Shown here piece by piece: positions 26,312 through 35,334 of a stretch of 64,000 bases of DNA (positions within the stretch are counted from its first letter, which is position 1; every line of letters begins with the position of its first letter). The notes under the pieces are model-generated. The model was given only the letters and a program-made list of their open reading frames with translations. It had not been told where the DNA came from and did not search any database. Source of the stretch: an uncultured Draconibacterium sp. (GTDB lineage: Bacteria; Bacteroidota; Bacteroidia; Bacteroidales; Prolixibacteraceae). The stretch is from positions 62,001 to 126,000 of the forward strand of contig CANLMQ010000008.1 in the NCBI GenBank assembly GCA_947492175.1, in the 5' to 3' direction. The translations under genes were made by a program, and so were the position numbers.

Positions 26312-27742
26312 TTGAATACTTCAGAAAAAAACGAAATAATACAGCTTTTTGAGAATCATTTTAACGAAAAGGTTCAGTCTTTTGAGTTACTTCCTCCATC
26401 TGGCTCGTATCGCCAATATTGTCGGTTAACCAGCGAGAATAGAAGCATTATAGGTGCATTAAATAACGATGTAAAAGAAAACACCGCTTTTCTTTCGTTT
26501 ACAAACCACTTTTTTCATAAGGGAATCCGGGTACCCGAAGTTTATGCAGTAAGTTCCGATTTGAAAAAATACTTGCTTGAAGATCTTGGCAATACAACAC
26601 TTTTCGAGTACTTAAGTAAAACACGCGAGAGTGAAGGGTTTTCGGAGAACATTATTGCAAAGTATAAGAAAGTACTAAAAGCACTGCCGAAAATTCAGAT
26701 AATAGCCGGAAAGGAAATCGATTATTCGGTGTGTTACCCGCGTGAAGCTTTTGATAAGCAATCGATGATGTGGGATTTGAACTATTTTAAATATTATTTC
26801 CTGAAGCTGGCTAAAATTCATTTTGATGAGCAGGCTCTTGAAGATGATTTTCAGCTTTTCAGTAATTATTTATTAAGTGCCAGTTCCAATTATTTCCTGT
26901 ATCGCGATTTCCAGTCGCGTAATGTTATGCTAAAGGATGACGAAGTCTATTTTATCGACTACCAGGGTGGACGTTTGGGGGCGCTTCAATACGATTTGGC
27001 ATCGTTGCTGTACGATGGAAAAGCAGATATTCCTGAAAGTGTGCGGCAACAGTTGTACGATTTTTATATTAGCGAACTTAAAAAGTTGATGAAGGTTGAC
27101 GAGGAACGTTTTGCTGCTTATTTTAAAGGATTTGTGTTGATTCGGATTATGCAGGCCATGGGAGCTTATGGATTTAGAGGCTTTTACGAGAAAAAAGAAC
27201 ATTTCCTGAAAAGTATTCCGTATGCCTTGAAAAATCTGGAATATCTGTTGGCCAATTTGAATTTGCCGGTTAAAATGCCCGAGCTTTTGAGTGTTTTAAA
27301 GCAGCTTACTCATTCAGAAGTACTAAAAGAAATTGGTCGCGAGAAATCGAATTTAACTGTCAGAATCAGTAGTTTTTCGTATAAAAAGGGAATTCCTGAA
27401 GATCCTTCTGGAAATGGTGGTGGACACGTTTTTGACTGCCGGGCCATTAATAATCCGGGACGTTACGAAGAATACAAAAAGCTAAGCGGAAAAGATCTGG
27501 CTGTGCAGGAATTTTTAGAACAGAAATCGGAAATACGATTATTTCTGGATGCGGTAAAACTATTGGTGGAACAATCGGTTAAAGTGTATCTGGAACGTGG
27601 TTTTACACATTTGGCCATAAACTTTGGTTGTACTGGTGGTCAGCACAGGTCTGTTTATTCTGCCGAAAAAATTAGCGATTTTATACAAAACAATTATCCG
27701 GTAAACGTTGTTCTTATTCATCGGGAGCAAGAAAACTGGTGA
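26312..27742 (+). CDS. Fused APH-type sugar kinase and RapZ C-terminal domain protein
   Basis: A 476-residue two-domain cytoplasmic protein. Residues 1-320 are an aminoglycoside-phosphotransferase-like kinase: Gly/Ser loop 'PPSGSYRQYCRL' (29-39), catalytic Asp199 and Asn204 in 'YRDFQSRNVM', metal Asp216 in 'FIDYQGGR'. The closest described relatives by pattern are AmgK-type amino-sugar kinases of cell-wall recycling (inference). Residues 340-476 match the C-terminal domain of RapZ: 'GGGHVFDCRAINNPGR' and 'NFGCTGGQHRSVYSAEKI'. In enterobacteria this domain senses glucosamine-6-phosphate. The start is TTG; no in-frame ATG exists between the upstream stop and residue 150. The stop overlaps the next small gene. 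Confidence 0.87.
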   Translation: MNTSEKNEIIQLFENHFNEKVQSFELLPPSGSYRQYCRLTSENRSIIGALNNDVKENTAFLSFTNHFFHKGIRVPEVYAVSSDLKKYLLEDLGNTTLFEYLSKTRESEGFSENIIAKYKKVLKALPKIQIIAGKEIDYSVCYPREAFDKQSMMWDLNYFKYYFLKLAKIHFDEQALEDDFQLFSNYLLSASSNYFLYRDFQSRNVMLKDDEVYFIDYQGGRLGALQYDLASLLYDGKADIPESVRQQLYDFYISELKKLMKVDEERFAAYFKGFVLIRIMQAMGAYGFRGFYEKKEHFLKSIPYALKNLEYLLANLNLPVKMPELLSVLKQLTHSEVLKEIGREKSNLTVRISSFSYKKGIPEDPSGNGGGHVFDCRAINNPGRYEEYKKLSGKDLAVQEFLEQKSEIRLFLDAVKLLVEQSVKVYLERGFTHLAINFGCTGGQHRSVYSAEKISDFIQNNYPVNVVLIHREQENW

Positions 27743-27879
27743 TGAGTAAAAAAGCGTGTAAGAAGAAGGATTTTGAAGATAAGGAAAACCCAAAATACAA
27801 ATGTAAAAAGTGCGGTGCGAAAGTAAAGAAAGAGGACAAAGTTTGTAAACCCAAAAAGATTTCGAGTGAGATAGGATGA
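27742..27879 (+). CDS. 45-residue zinc-ribbon-like microprotein
   Basis: A short gene whose ATG shares its first base with the last base of the kinase-RapZ stop codon (TGATG), which suggests translational coupling. The product is very basic (about 18 Lys) with four cysteines: Cys6, then 'CKKCG' at 21-25, then Cys35. The CxxC knuckle plus two outer Cys could bind one zinc. No known family is recognised. The coupling and the coherent cysteine spacing argue that it is real. Confidence 0.55.
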   Translation: MSKKACKKKDFEDKENPKYKCKKCGAKVKKEDKVCKPKKISSEIG

Positions 27880-28009
27880 GGAGAGAGCTATCTTCGTAAG
27901 GTAGCGATCGCTAAAGTTTAATCTTCGAATACTCAACTTTAAACGTACATGTTTGGTATTTCAGTTTTCAGTATTTATTTTCGCAGAAAATTTCAAAACA
28001 GACGAATTA

Positions 28010-28720
28010 ATGGGAAGAGCATTTGAATACCGCAGAGCAGCGAAAGAGAAACGCTGGGATAAAATGTCGAGGATTTTTCCAAAACTCTCAAAAAAGATAA
28101 CAATTGCAGCAAAAGAGGGTGGACCGGACCCCGATTTGAATCCGGCTCTGCGTACTGCTATTTTAAATGCCAAGGCTCAAAATATGCCGAAAACAAATAT
28201 CGATTCGGCTATTAAACGTGCCTCAGGAAAAGATGCAGCAAATTTTACCGAAACCACATACGAAGGGAAAGGACCTCATGGAGTGTTGGTATTTGTTGAA
28301 GCAGCAACCGATAATACAACACGAACAGTAGCCAATGTAAAAAGTTACTTTAATAAAAATGGCGGAAGCCAGGTACCAAACGGTTCGTTGGAGTTTATGT
28401 TTTCGCGTAAGGCAGTTTTTCAGTTCGAAATGCCCGAGGGCATGGAAGTGGATGATATTGAGTTGGAATTAATTGATGCCGGCCTGGAAGAAATTGAAGA
28501 AAATGAAGGCACCTATTATGCCTATGGCGACTATACAAGTTTTAGCGACTTGGCACATGAGTTGGAAAAACTGAATATCAGTGTGAGTAAGGCTGAACTG
28601 CAACGTATCCCTACAACTCCTGTTGAATTTACCGAGGAGCAAATGGACGACATTGAAAAAATGTTGGACAAAATGGAAGAAGACGAAGACGTTCAGGCAG
28701 TTTATACGAATATCGCCTAA
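28010..28720 (+). CDS. YebC/PmpR family protein
   Basis: A 236-residue protein of the YebC/TACO1 family with the standard three-domain layout: N-terminal 'MGRAFEYRRAAKEKRWDKMSRIFPKLSKKITIAAKEGG', then 'NMPKTNIDSAIKRASG', then 'TYEGKGPHGVLVFVEAATDNTTRTVANVKSYFNKNGG'. Such proteins are annotated as transcriptional regulators, and the family has also been tied to ribosome function at difficult sequences such as proline runs. ATG 28010 gives the canonical N terminus; an upstream TTG/GTG extension of 19 residues is not conserved in form. Confidence 0.93.
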   Translation: MGRAFEYRRAAKEKRWDKMSRIFPKLSKKITIAAKEGGPDPDLNPALRTAILNAKAQNMPKTNIDSAIKRASGKDAANFTETTYEGKGPHGVLVFVEAATDNTTRTVANVKSYFNKNGGSQVPNGSLEFMFSRKAVFQFEMPEGMEVDDIELELIDAGLEEIEENEGTYYAYGDYTSFSDLAHELEKLNISVSKAELQRIPTTPVEFTEEQMDDIEKMLDKMEEDEDVQAVYTNIA

Positions 28721-28730
28721 TTCAAATAGT

Positions 28731-28810
28731 TTTGTCATTTCGAACGAAGTAAGAAATCTGTTACAATGAATAACAGATCTGTCAGTAATACTTCTTTCGA
28801 AATGACACTT
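28731..28810. repeat. REP-like palindromic intergenic element
   Basis: Nested inverted repeats: outer arms GTCATTTCGAA (28734-28744) and TTCGAAATGAC (28796-28806), inner arms ATCTGTTA (28756-28763) and TAACAGAT (28771-28778). The whole would fold into a two-tier hairpin. It fills the gap between yebC and the next gene and resembles the dispersed 'TGTCATTTCGA' extragenic repeats of Bacteroidota genomes. It has no coding capacity. Confidence 0.75.
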
Positions 28811-28917
28811 GTTTTTATAGCCCCGAAAACACCATTAATCTACAAAATGCTACAGGTTATCTAAATTATTCCTTCTGTTTCGGTGTTTTCTCTTATTTTC
28901 GGAAAAAACTAAAATCT

Positions 28918-30138
28918 ATGCTACCGGTTCAGGAATACATTCAACATTTTATTAAAATCTGGGAAAACAGCCCAAGCCACCTTCCATCATTCTCAAAAGT
29001 TTATTCAAAAGAGGAACAGTGGGAACGAGAAACAAACTACGAATATTTCCAGCAAAAAATAAAAGAGCTGCAAAAACGAAAAAAAGTACAGCAGTTTCGT
29101 AAAGATCCCGGGCAATCGTTTTTCCCAATGTTTAAAGCATTTCTGGAAACAGTATTCGATTTTGAGAAAGATCACCTGAAAGTTATTCTTTCGGATGAAT
29201 TTAAAGACGTATCGAAAGACTTTTTTTATAAAGCCCGTGATTTTGGGCCTGAATTAAAACCCGAAAATATATACCAGGGAATGCGCAATGTTTGGATTAT
29301 GAATGGTGTGCAGCTAATGGCCGATGTCCCGGTAAAAATTACCCCCTCGGTATTTGCCTACTCAATGATTTATCCGTACAGCGACAACTTTTTGGATAAC
29401 CCGGAAATATCGAAAGAAGAAAAGCAACTTTTCTCGGAACGGTTTAACCGGCATTTGCACGGAGAAGAAATAACAGCAGAAAACTTTACTGAACAGCAGC
29501 TTTTTAAACTGGTCGAAATGTTTGAAGAAGAGTTTCCTCGAGGCGATTATGGAGAAGTTTACGAGAGTTTATATGCCATTCAGAAAGGGCAAACCGACAG
29601 CCTGAAAATGATGAAACAAAATGGATTGACCGATGAAGATATTCGTTGTATTTGTTTTGAAAAAGGAGGTGCGTCTGTATTGGCCGATGGTTATTTAGTT
29701 GCAGGAAAATTAACGCGACAACAGGAACAGGCATTGTTTGGTTATGGCGTGTATTTACAATTACTCGACGATATTCAGGATGTAAAAGAAGATTCGCAGG
29801 CCTATACAAAAACCATGTTTTCGTGTTTGCCCAAAAATGATTTGGGGGCTTTTGTAAATAAAACCATTCATTTTGGGCGTGTGGCTTTGGATGAAATGCG
29901 TTGTTTCTCTGGTGTTAAAAACGACGATTTTCTGGATCTTATGAATCGCAGCATTGAAACAATGATCATCGAATCGGTTGGTTTAAATCACAGCTGGTTT
30001 CAAGAAGATTATTTAGCTGAACTGGAAAAACATTCACCACTTCATTTTGAATTTGTACGCAAAAAACGTACGCAAAGTAAATCGCAACGCTTTGCTTTGT
30101 TTCAAAAGTATTTTGATACTGCAAAAGTTGTAGTTTAG
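28918..30138 (+). CDS. Class I isoprenoid-synthase-like protein
   Basis: A 406-residue, all-helical cytoplasmic protein. Two Asp-rich motifs stand where class I terpenoid/prenyl synthases bind the Mg-diphosphate: 'YSDNFLDNP' (Asp156, Asp160) and 'QLLDDIQDVKED' (Asp284, Asp285, Asp288), about 125 residues apart. 'FEKGGASVLADGYLVAG' (248-263) sits where prenyl synthases have the KT helix. The first motif is DNxxD rather than DDxxD. A role in prenyl-diphosphate or terpene chemistry is inferred from fold motifs only. No other terpene gene is adjacent, and a REP-like element separates it from yebC. Confidence 0.65.
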   Translation: MLPVQEYIQHFIKIWENSPSHLPSFSKVYSKEEQWERETNYEYFQQKIKELQKRKKVQQFRKDPGQSFFPMFKAFLETVFDFEKDHLKVILSDEFKDVSKDFFYKARDFGPELKPENIYQGMRNVWIMNGVQLMADVPVKITPSVFAYSMIYPYSDNFLDNPEISKEEKQLFSERFNRHLHGEEITAENFTEQQLFKLVEMFEEEFPRGDYGEVYESLYAIQKGQTDSLKMMKQNGLTDEDIRCICFEKGGASVLADGYLVAGKLTRQQEQALFGYGVYLQLLDDIQDVKEDSQAYTKTMFSCLPKNDLGAFVNKTIHFGRVALDEMRCFSGVKNDDFLDLMNRSIETMIIESVGLNHSWFQEDYLAELEKHSPLHFEFVRKKRTQSKSQRFALFQKYFDTAKVVV

Positions 30139-30140
30139 AA

Positions 30141-30177
30141 TTCTGGATTCTTGATATTAAATCAACAGAATCCAGAA
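30141..30177. terminator. Long hairpin between convergent genes
   Basis: Arms TTCTGGATTC (30141-30150) and GAATCCAGAA (30168-30177) with inner arms TTGAT (30151-30155) and ATCAA (30161-30165). It begins 2 bp after one stop codon and ends 11 bp before the convergent gene's stop, so it probably ends transcription from both sides. No T-run. Confidence 0.6.
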
Positions 30178-30188
30178 TCTTAGCCAAT

Positions 30189-32561
30189 TTATTCGTACCG
30201 AAGTGCTTCTACCGGGTTGCGTGTGGCTGCTTTGTACGATTGAAACGATACGGTGAGTATGGCAATAGCAACGGCAAGAAAGCCGGCCAGAACGAAAATC
30301 CACCAGTCAAGTGTGGTTTTGTAGGCAAAATTTTCGAGCCACCTGTTCATTGTATACCAGGCAATAGGCGATGCCAGAACAAATGAAATTATTACCCATT
30401 TTATAAAATCTTTATTTAGCATGGCTAAGATTTGTGAGACCTTTGATCCGTTAACTTTCCGAATGCCAATTTCTTTTCGTTTTTGCTCTATTGCAAAAAC
30501 CGATAATCCGAAGAGGCCGATACATGCAATAAAAATAGCTACAAACGAGAAGTACCTGAACAAACCGGAAATTCTTTTCTCGGAGTTGTACATTTCTTTC
30601 AGCCGCTGATCAAAAAAGCCAATTTCGCAGTTGGTATCCGGAATAACGCTGGCCCATCTTTCTTTTATTGCAGCTAGTGTTTCGGTGAAGTTTTCAGGCT
30701 GTATACGTAAAATAATTACTTCCGGATTTTGTGTTAACGGCACTATTACCATCGGTTCTATGCCACGTTTTAAAGTTTCAAAATGGAAATTTTTGGCTAC
30801 CCCGACTATTGTGGATTTTTCACCGCCATTTCTTCCAAAGAACTTCCCGATCGGTTCGGTCATCTTCATGCGTTTTAAGGCTTCCTCATTTAAAATAACT
30901 TCCCCGGCAAGGTCGGTGTCATCATCTTTTACATTGTCGAAAAAAGAAGAAAAGCTTCTTCCTGCTGCAAGTTGAATTCCCAATGTTTCAAAGTAATAAC
31001 GGTCGGTCTGCATGCTACAGATTAAAACTTTGTTCTCGGGATTTTTTCCCTGCCAGTTATAACCCCACGATGAATTTCCGCCCCAAAATGGAAGTTTATC
31101 AGATTTTGTAAGATTCACAACTCCTGGGATATTTTTGAATTCGGATGAAAGCGCTTGGTGTTTTGTTTTTGTGGCTTCGTCTAAATTTAGGAATACGAGA
31201 TTGTCATGTTTGTAACCCAGATCGTAGTTGTTAATGTAATTCAACTGGCTGGTAACAGCTATGGTGCAAATTACCAGAATTATAGAGAGGGTAAATTGTA
31301 CAACAACCAATAAACTTCGAAAGCTTAATCGACTGCCATTTCCTTTTGATGCTTTTTTTAAAACACGGGCCGGGGCAAACGACGAGATGTAAACCGACGG
31401 GTAGGCTACCGACAGCACAAGCGTTGTAATTACCATAACAAGCAACAAAATAATAAGGTATTTATTTCCGAGCAAAGTAAAACTGATGGTTTTCCCTGAA
31501 AGCTGGCTAAACAGAGGAGAAAAAGCAAGTACCAGAACTACGGCAAGTAGTAAACTTATGACTATCATTAGGCCTTTTTCGTAAAAAAACTGGTTGCTTA
31601 AATTGGCTTTTGTGGCACCAAGTACTTTGCGTATGCCAACTTCGGGGCGTCGTGTTTCGGAACTTGCCGTAGAGGAATTTACAAAATTAATGGAAGCAAT
31701 TAGAACAATAATCAGGGCAATGGCAAGGAACTGGTAAATGTATTGAATACGATTGTTTTTATCGGAGAAATTGTACAAGCGCATTTTTGAAAACGGGAAA
31801 AGATAAAGAGAGGTATTTTCTTGGCCTTTTTCTTTTAGCAGACCTGTAATCTTACTTTCCAGATTGTTGGCATCGGTTCCGTTGGCAAGCAGTAAAGCCG
31901 TATACGGCCAGTTATTTCCCCATCGGGTAAGATCGGCGCCCAATGCTTCGGCAACTTTTATTGAAGCCAGTATATCGAAATTGATCGATGAATTTTTCTC
32001 AGGGCACGAAATTACCGCCCCAACCGTAAAATTATGGCTTCCGTAAATGGTAAGTACTTTCCCAATGGGTGATTCACCATTAAAAAATAAATCAACAACT
32101 TTTTGGGTAATCAGAATCTGGTCGGGCGATTCCAGAGCTTTTGCATCTCCTTCAATTATGTCAAAAGTGAAAATGTTTGTAAATTCCTGATCAGCCAACA
32201 TTAAGGTAATATCCTTAAATTCTATGTTTTGATATTTTGCGGGCAGTCCTCCCAGATTGGTATATGTAGTTGCATTAATTACCTCGGGGTAGTTTGTTTT
32301 TAATTCGTTCGAAAGCGGAAACGGTGTACAGCCGGTGTGTAAATCCTGTCCGTCGGAATATATCTGATGCTCGTAAACCTGGTGGATTTGCCCAAGGTTT
32401 TCATGAAATTTATCGTAGTTTAGTTCGTCAACCACCCAGAAAAGAATTAAGGTTGTAACGGCAATCCCAATGGCTACACCACCAATGTTCAATAAGGAGA
32501 AGAATTTGTTTTTCAGGATGTTTCTCCAACCCAACTTCAGGTTACGTTTTATTGTTGACAT
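30189..32561 (-). CDS. ABC transporter permease (MacB/FtsX type)
   Basis: A 790-residue duplicated permease: each half has one helix ('NKFFSLLNIGGVAIGIAVTTLILFWVV' at about 15-45 in the first), a large periplasmic MacB-core domain, then three helices with the FtsX signature ('EVGIRKVLGATKANL' and 'EIGIRKVNGSKVSQI'). This is the Bacteroidota arrangement of mechanotransmission ABC exporters. It pairs with the ATPase gene 68 bp upstream on the same strand. Such systems export peptides, lipoproteins or toxins; the substrate is unknown. Confidence 0.93.
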   Translation of the reverse strand: MSTIKRNLKLGWRNILKNKFFSLLNIGGVAIGIAVTTLILFWVVDELNYDKFHENLGQIHQVYEHQIYSDGQDLHTGCTPFPLSNELKTNYPEVINATTYTNLGGLPAKYQNIEFKDITLMLADQEFTNIFTFDIIEGDAKALESPDQILITQKVVDLFFNGESPIGKVLTIYGSHNFTVGAVISCPEKNSSINFDILASIKVAEALGADLTRWGNNWPYTALLLANGTDANNLESKITGLLKEKGQENTSLYLFPFSKMRLYNFSDKNNRIQYIYQFLAIALIIVLIASINFVNSSTASSETRRPEVGIRKVLGATKANLSNQFFYEKGLMIVISLLLAVVLVLAFSPLFSQLSGKTISFTLLGNKYLIILLLVMVITTLVLSVAYPSVYISSFAPARVLKKASKGNGSRLSFRSLLVVVQFTLSIILVICTIAVTSQLNYINNYDLGYKHDNLVFLNLDEATKTKHQALSSEFKNIPGVVNLTKSDKLPFWGGNSSWGYNWQGKNPENKVLICSMQTDRYYFETLGIQLAAGRSFSSFFDNVKDDDTDLAGEVILNEEALKRMKMTEPIGKFFGRNGGEKSTIVGVAKNFHFETLKRGIEPMVIVPLTQNPEVIILRIQPENFTETLAAIKERWASVIPDTNCEIGFFDQRLKEMYNSEKRISGLFRYFSFVAIFIACIGLFGLSVFAIEQKRKEIGIRKVNGSKVSQILAMLNKDFIKWVIISFVLASPIAWYTMNRWLENFAYKTTLDWWIFVLAGFLAVAIAILTVSFQSYKAATRNPVEALRYE

Positions 32562-32629
32562 GCGGCTTTACTATTTTAGGTTATTGTTTTCTGTTGCCTG
32601 GACAATTGGTTTGGGTTGTTTCTGTTAGT

Positions 32630-33328
32630 TTATAATAAAATTTCTTTTAGTTCTTTTTTTACTTCCTGGGTAATTACCATTCCGTCGAAAAGATTAATAA
32701 CACGGTGTGCATATTCCGAATCGCGCAGGGAGTGGGTTACCATTACAATTGTTGTTCCTTCCTTGTTTAACTCAGTAAGTAGATTCATGACTTCTGTCCC
32801 GTTTTTCGAATCCAGATTTCCGGTTGGCTCATCGGCCAGAATCAGTTTAGGATTGGCAACAACTGCACGTGCAATGGCTACACGTTGTTGCTGTCCCCCT
32901 GAAAGTTGCTGAGGAAAATGTTTCTTTCGATGGCTGATCTTCATACGTTCCAGTACTTCTTCAACCATTTCTTTTCGTTCGCGAGCCTTTAGTTTTAAAT
33001 AAATCAGCGGTAGTTCTACATTTTCGTAAACGCTTAGTTCGTCGATCAGGTTAAAACTTTGAAAAACAAATCCTATGTTACCTTTCCGAAGAAAAGTGCG
33101 GTTACGTTCTCTTAACTGTCCAACCTGTTTCCCGTCGAAGTAATATTCTCCACCGGAAGGATTGTCGAGTAGCCCGATAATGTTAAGCAGTGTTGATTTT
33201 CCACAACCCGAAGGCCCCATTATTGCAACAAATTCACCTTTTTTTACGTGCAGGTTTACTTTGCTTAAGGCACTGGTTTCAATTTCATCGGTTCGGAATA
33301 CTTTTGTGAGGTTGTTTGTCTTTATCAT
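32630..33328 (-). CDS. ABC transporter ATP-binding protein (LolD/MacB type)
   Basis: A 232-residue ATPase with Walker A 'GPSGCGKST', Q-loop 'VFQSFNL', signature 'LSGGQQQRVAIARA', Walker B 'LILADEPTGNLD' and the H-loop 'MVTHS'. These fit the LolD/MacB/FtsE clade that energises FtsX-like permeases, and the permease follows directly. The frame extends 19 codons upstream to 33385 but the family N terminus 'MIKTNNLTKVF' starts at 33328. Confidence 0.94.
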   Translation of the reverse strand: MIKTNNLTKVFRTDEIETSALSKVNLHVKKGEFVAIMGPSGCGKSTLLNIIGLLDNPSGGEYYFDGKQVGQLRERNRTFLRKGNIGFVFQSFNLIDELSVYENVELPLIYLKLKARERKEMVEEVLERMKISHRKKHFPQQLSGGQQQRVAIARAVVANPKLILADEPTGNLDSKNGTEVMNLLTELNKEGTTIVMVTHSLRDSEYAHRVINLFDGMVITQEVKKELKEILL

Positions 33329-33495
33329 GTTGCAGGTACTGATGAATTGATTTATAATTCTTTTTGTAAAGACGCAAGAGTTCACAAATTGTTACACTTA
33401 TCAATCTGGTTATAAATCAAAGAATTGCAGTAACGCTGCTTGGGCGCACTATAAAGCAGGGGAGAGATGAATAAATACAGTTAAAAGTGCTTTGT

Positions 33496-34347
33496 TTATT
33501 CGGTAGGCGAATCTTCGTTAAACTTAATGCCCGAATTTTCCCGCTCTTTCAGATTAAAATATTGAAAAGCCTGAAAGGTAAACGGAATTATCATTAGCAA
33601 AGTGCTTACTGCTGCTGATATTCCTGTTAAAACCCAATACCAATTGGGGAAATCAACCGGATTGGTTAATCCGGGAGAGAACATACTTTTTGATATACCC
33701 ATAATCATTGTAGGTAAGGTAAAAATCATACTTACTACCCAAATCATTACAACTGCAAGTAAATTTAAAATAAGGGTATTCCACCACTGTGAATTAACGA
33801 GTTTCCACGAACGCGAAAGAGCATCATTTAGTCCTTTCTTTTCGTAAATAAAAATGAATAATAGCAGCGAAAAAGTGTTGGCAAAATAGATTCCGGGCAG
33901 GAAACACATAATAACCCCAAAAAATATAATGATTGCAAATACAAGATTGGCACCCATTGCCAGTAAGCTGTTGGCAAAGAATTTTGAGCTGATATCGGCA
34001 AAATCAAAATTACCTTTGCCCAGTTTTATATAGGCTTCAATATAACTGTAAAAAGTACCTGCCAATAAAGATTGTATAAACAATCCAAAAAATAAAAAAA
34101 GGAACAGGTTCATATAAAACGGACCAATGTTTTCCATTAGTTTTTCCTGATTGGTTAAATCAATTGCACCGAGAACATTACGTTGCAAATAAACCTGGCC
34201 TAAAGCGTATAGGGCCACAAATGGTAAAACATAAATAAGCAATAACCGTGAAATGGGTTTGATTTCCAGTTTTAAAAAATCAAATGAATCTGAAATGATA
34301 ATGCCCAGCTCTCTTTTTTTGCGAAACTGGATTTCTTTTTGCTCCAT
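33496..34347 (-). CDS. Multi-pass membrane protein of unknown function
   Basis: A 283-residue inner-membrane protein with about six helices. A cytoplasmic N terminus ('MEQKEIQFRKKRELGIIISDSFDFLKLEIKPISRL') is followed by segments such as 'LLIYVLPFVALYALG', 'LFLFLFFGLFIQSLLAG' and 'ANLVFAIIIFFGVIMCFLPGIYFANTFSLLLFIFIYE'. 'LNDALSRSWKLVNSQWW' between helices is typical of DUF975/GlpF-diesterase-type membrane domains. It is the third gene of an operon behind DUF4199 and a glycosyltransferase (12 bp gap). Confidence 0.7.
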   Translation of the reverse strand: MEQKEIQFRKKRELGIIISDSFDFLKLEIKPISRLLLIYVLPFVALYALGQVYLQRNVLGAIDLTNQEKLMENIGPFYMNLFLFLFFGLFIQSLLAGTFYSYIEAYIKLGKGNFDFADISSKFFANSLLAMGANLVFAIIIFFGVIMCFLPGIYFANTFSLLLFIFIYEKKGLNDALSRSWKLVNSQWWNTLILNLLAVVMIWVVSMIFTLPTMIMGISKSMFSPGLTNPVDFPNWYWVLTGISAAVSTLLMIIPFTFQAFQYFNLKERENSGIKFNEDSPTE

Positions 34348-34359
34348 TAAAGTTTAGTA

Positions 34360-35316
34360 CTATTCAAAGGTTTTTATTTCGATTTGATATTTGTTGCGCT
34401 CGCTTGAACTACGCGAAACCAGTTCGCCCAGGAACCCGCCCATGAAAAATTGGGCACCAATAATCATTGATGTAAGGGCAATATACAGGTATGGACTGTC
34501 GGTTACCAAATGACCTGTAATACCATGTTTAAGCTGTATTATTTTTTGTATTCCGAGGTAGGCTGCTGAAGCAAAGCCAATCAGAAAGATTAGTGCTCCC
34601 AGTATACCAAAAAAATGCATCGGGCGTTTCACATAACGCGAAATAAATGTTACCGACATTAAATCGAGCGGACCTCGAACAAAACGTTCCAGTCCGAATT
34701 TGGTAACGCCGTATTTGCGTTCCGCATGAACAACTACTTTTTCTCCAATATTTTTATAACCGGCCCATTTAGCCAGCACAGGAATATAGCGGTGCATTTC
34801 GCCATATACTTCAATGCTTTTAATCACATTTTTTCGATAGGCTTTCAGCCCACAATTCATGTCGTGGAGTTTTATTCCGGTTATTCGGCGCACCGTCCAG
34901 TTGTATAATTTACTTGGAAGGTTTTTAGTGAGTACCGGATCGTGGCGTTTCTTTTTCCAGCCAGAAACCAAATCGTACCCATCTTCTTTAATCATACGGT
35001 ACAATTCCGGAATTTCGTCGGGACTATCCTGCAGGTCGGCATCCATTGTAATTACCACATCGCCTTGCACGGCATCGAAACCACAATAGAGAGCAGCAGA
35101 TTTTCCGTAGTTACGCCTGAATTTAATTCCTTTTATAAGAGGATTATCTTTTTGAAGTTTTTTAATGACCTCCCATGAATTGTCACGGCTACCATCATCA
35201 ATCATCATAATTTCATAGCTGAAATTATTTTTCTCCATTACTTTTTTGATCCAGGTCGTTAGCTCTGGAATCGAATCTTCCTCGTTAAAAAGAGGCACAA
35301 CTACGGAAATATCCAT
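34360..35316 (-). CDS. Family 2 glycosyltransferase (dolichol-phosphate-mannose-synthase-like)
   Basis: A 318-residue inverting GT-A glycosyltransferase. 'SVVVPLFNEEDSIPELTTWI', the metal-binding 'ITMDADLQDSPDEIPEL' (DXD) and 'GLKAYRKNVIKSIEVYGEMHRYIP' are the DPM1/ArnC/GtrB pattern for transfer of a sugar from a nucleotide donor to polyprenyl phosphate. Two C-terminal membrane helices ('HFFGILGALIFLIGFASAAYLG' and 'YLYIALTSMIIGAQFFMGGFLGEL') anchor it. A TTG directly before the ATG is ignored. It lies 18 bp behind the DUF4199 gene. Confidence 0.92.
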   Translation of the reverse strand: MDISVVVPLFNEEDSIPELTTWIKKVMEKNNFSYEIMMIDDGSRDNSWEVIKKLQKDNPLIKGIKFRRNYGKSAALYCGFDAVQGDVVITMDADLQDSPDEIPELYRMIKEDGYDLVSGWKKKRHDPVLTKNLPSKLYNWTVRRITGIKLHDMNCGLKAYRKNVIKSIEVYGEMHRYIPVLAKWAGYKNIGEKVVVHAERKYGVTKFGLERFVRGPLDLMSVTFISRYVKRPMHFFGILGALIFLIGFASAAYLGIQKIIQLKHGITGHLVTDSPYLYIALTSMIIGAQFFMGGFLGELVSRSSSERNKYQIEIKTFE

Positions 35317-35334
35317 CAATTATTTTTTCGATAA

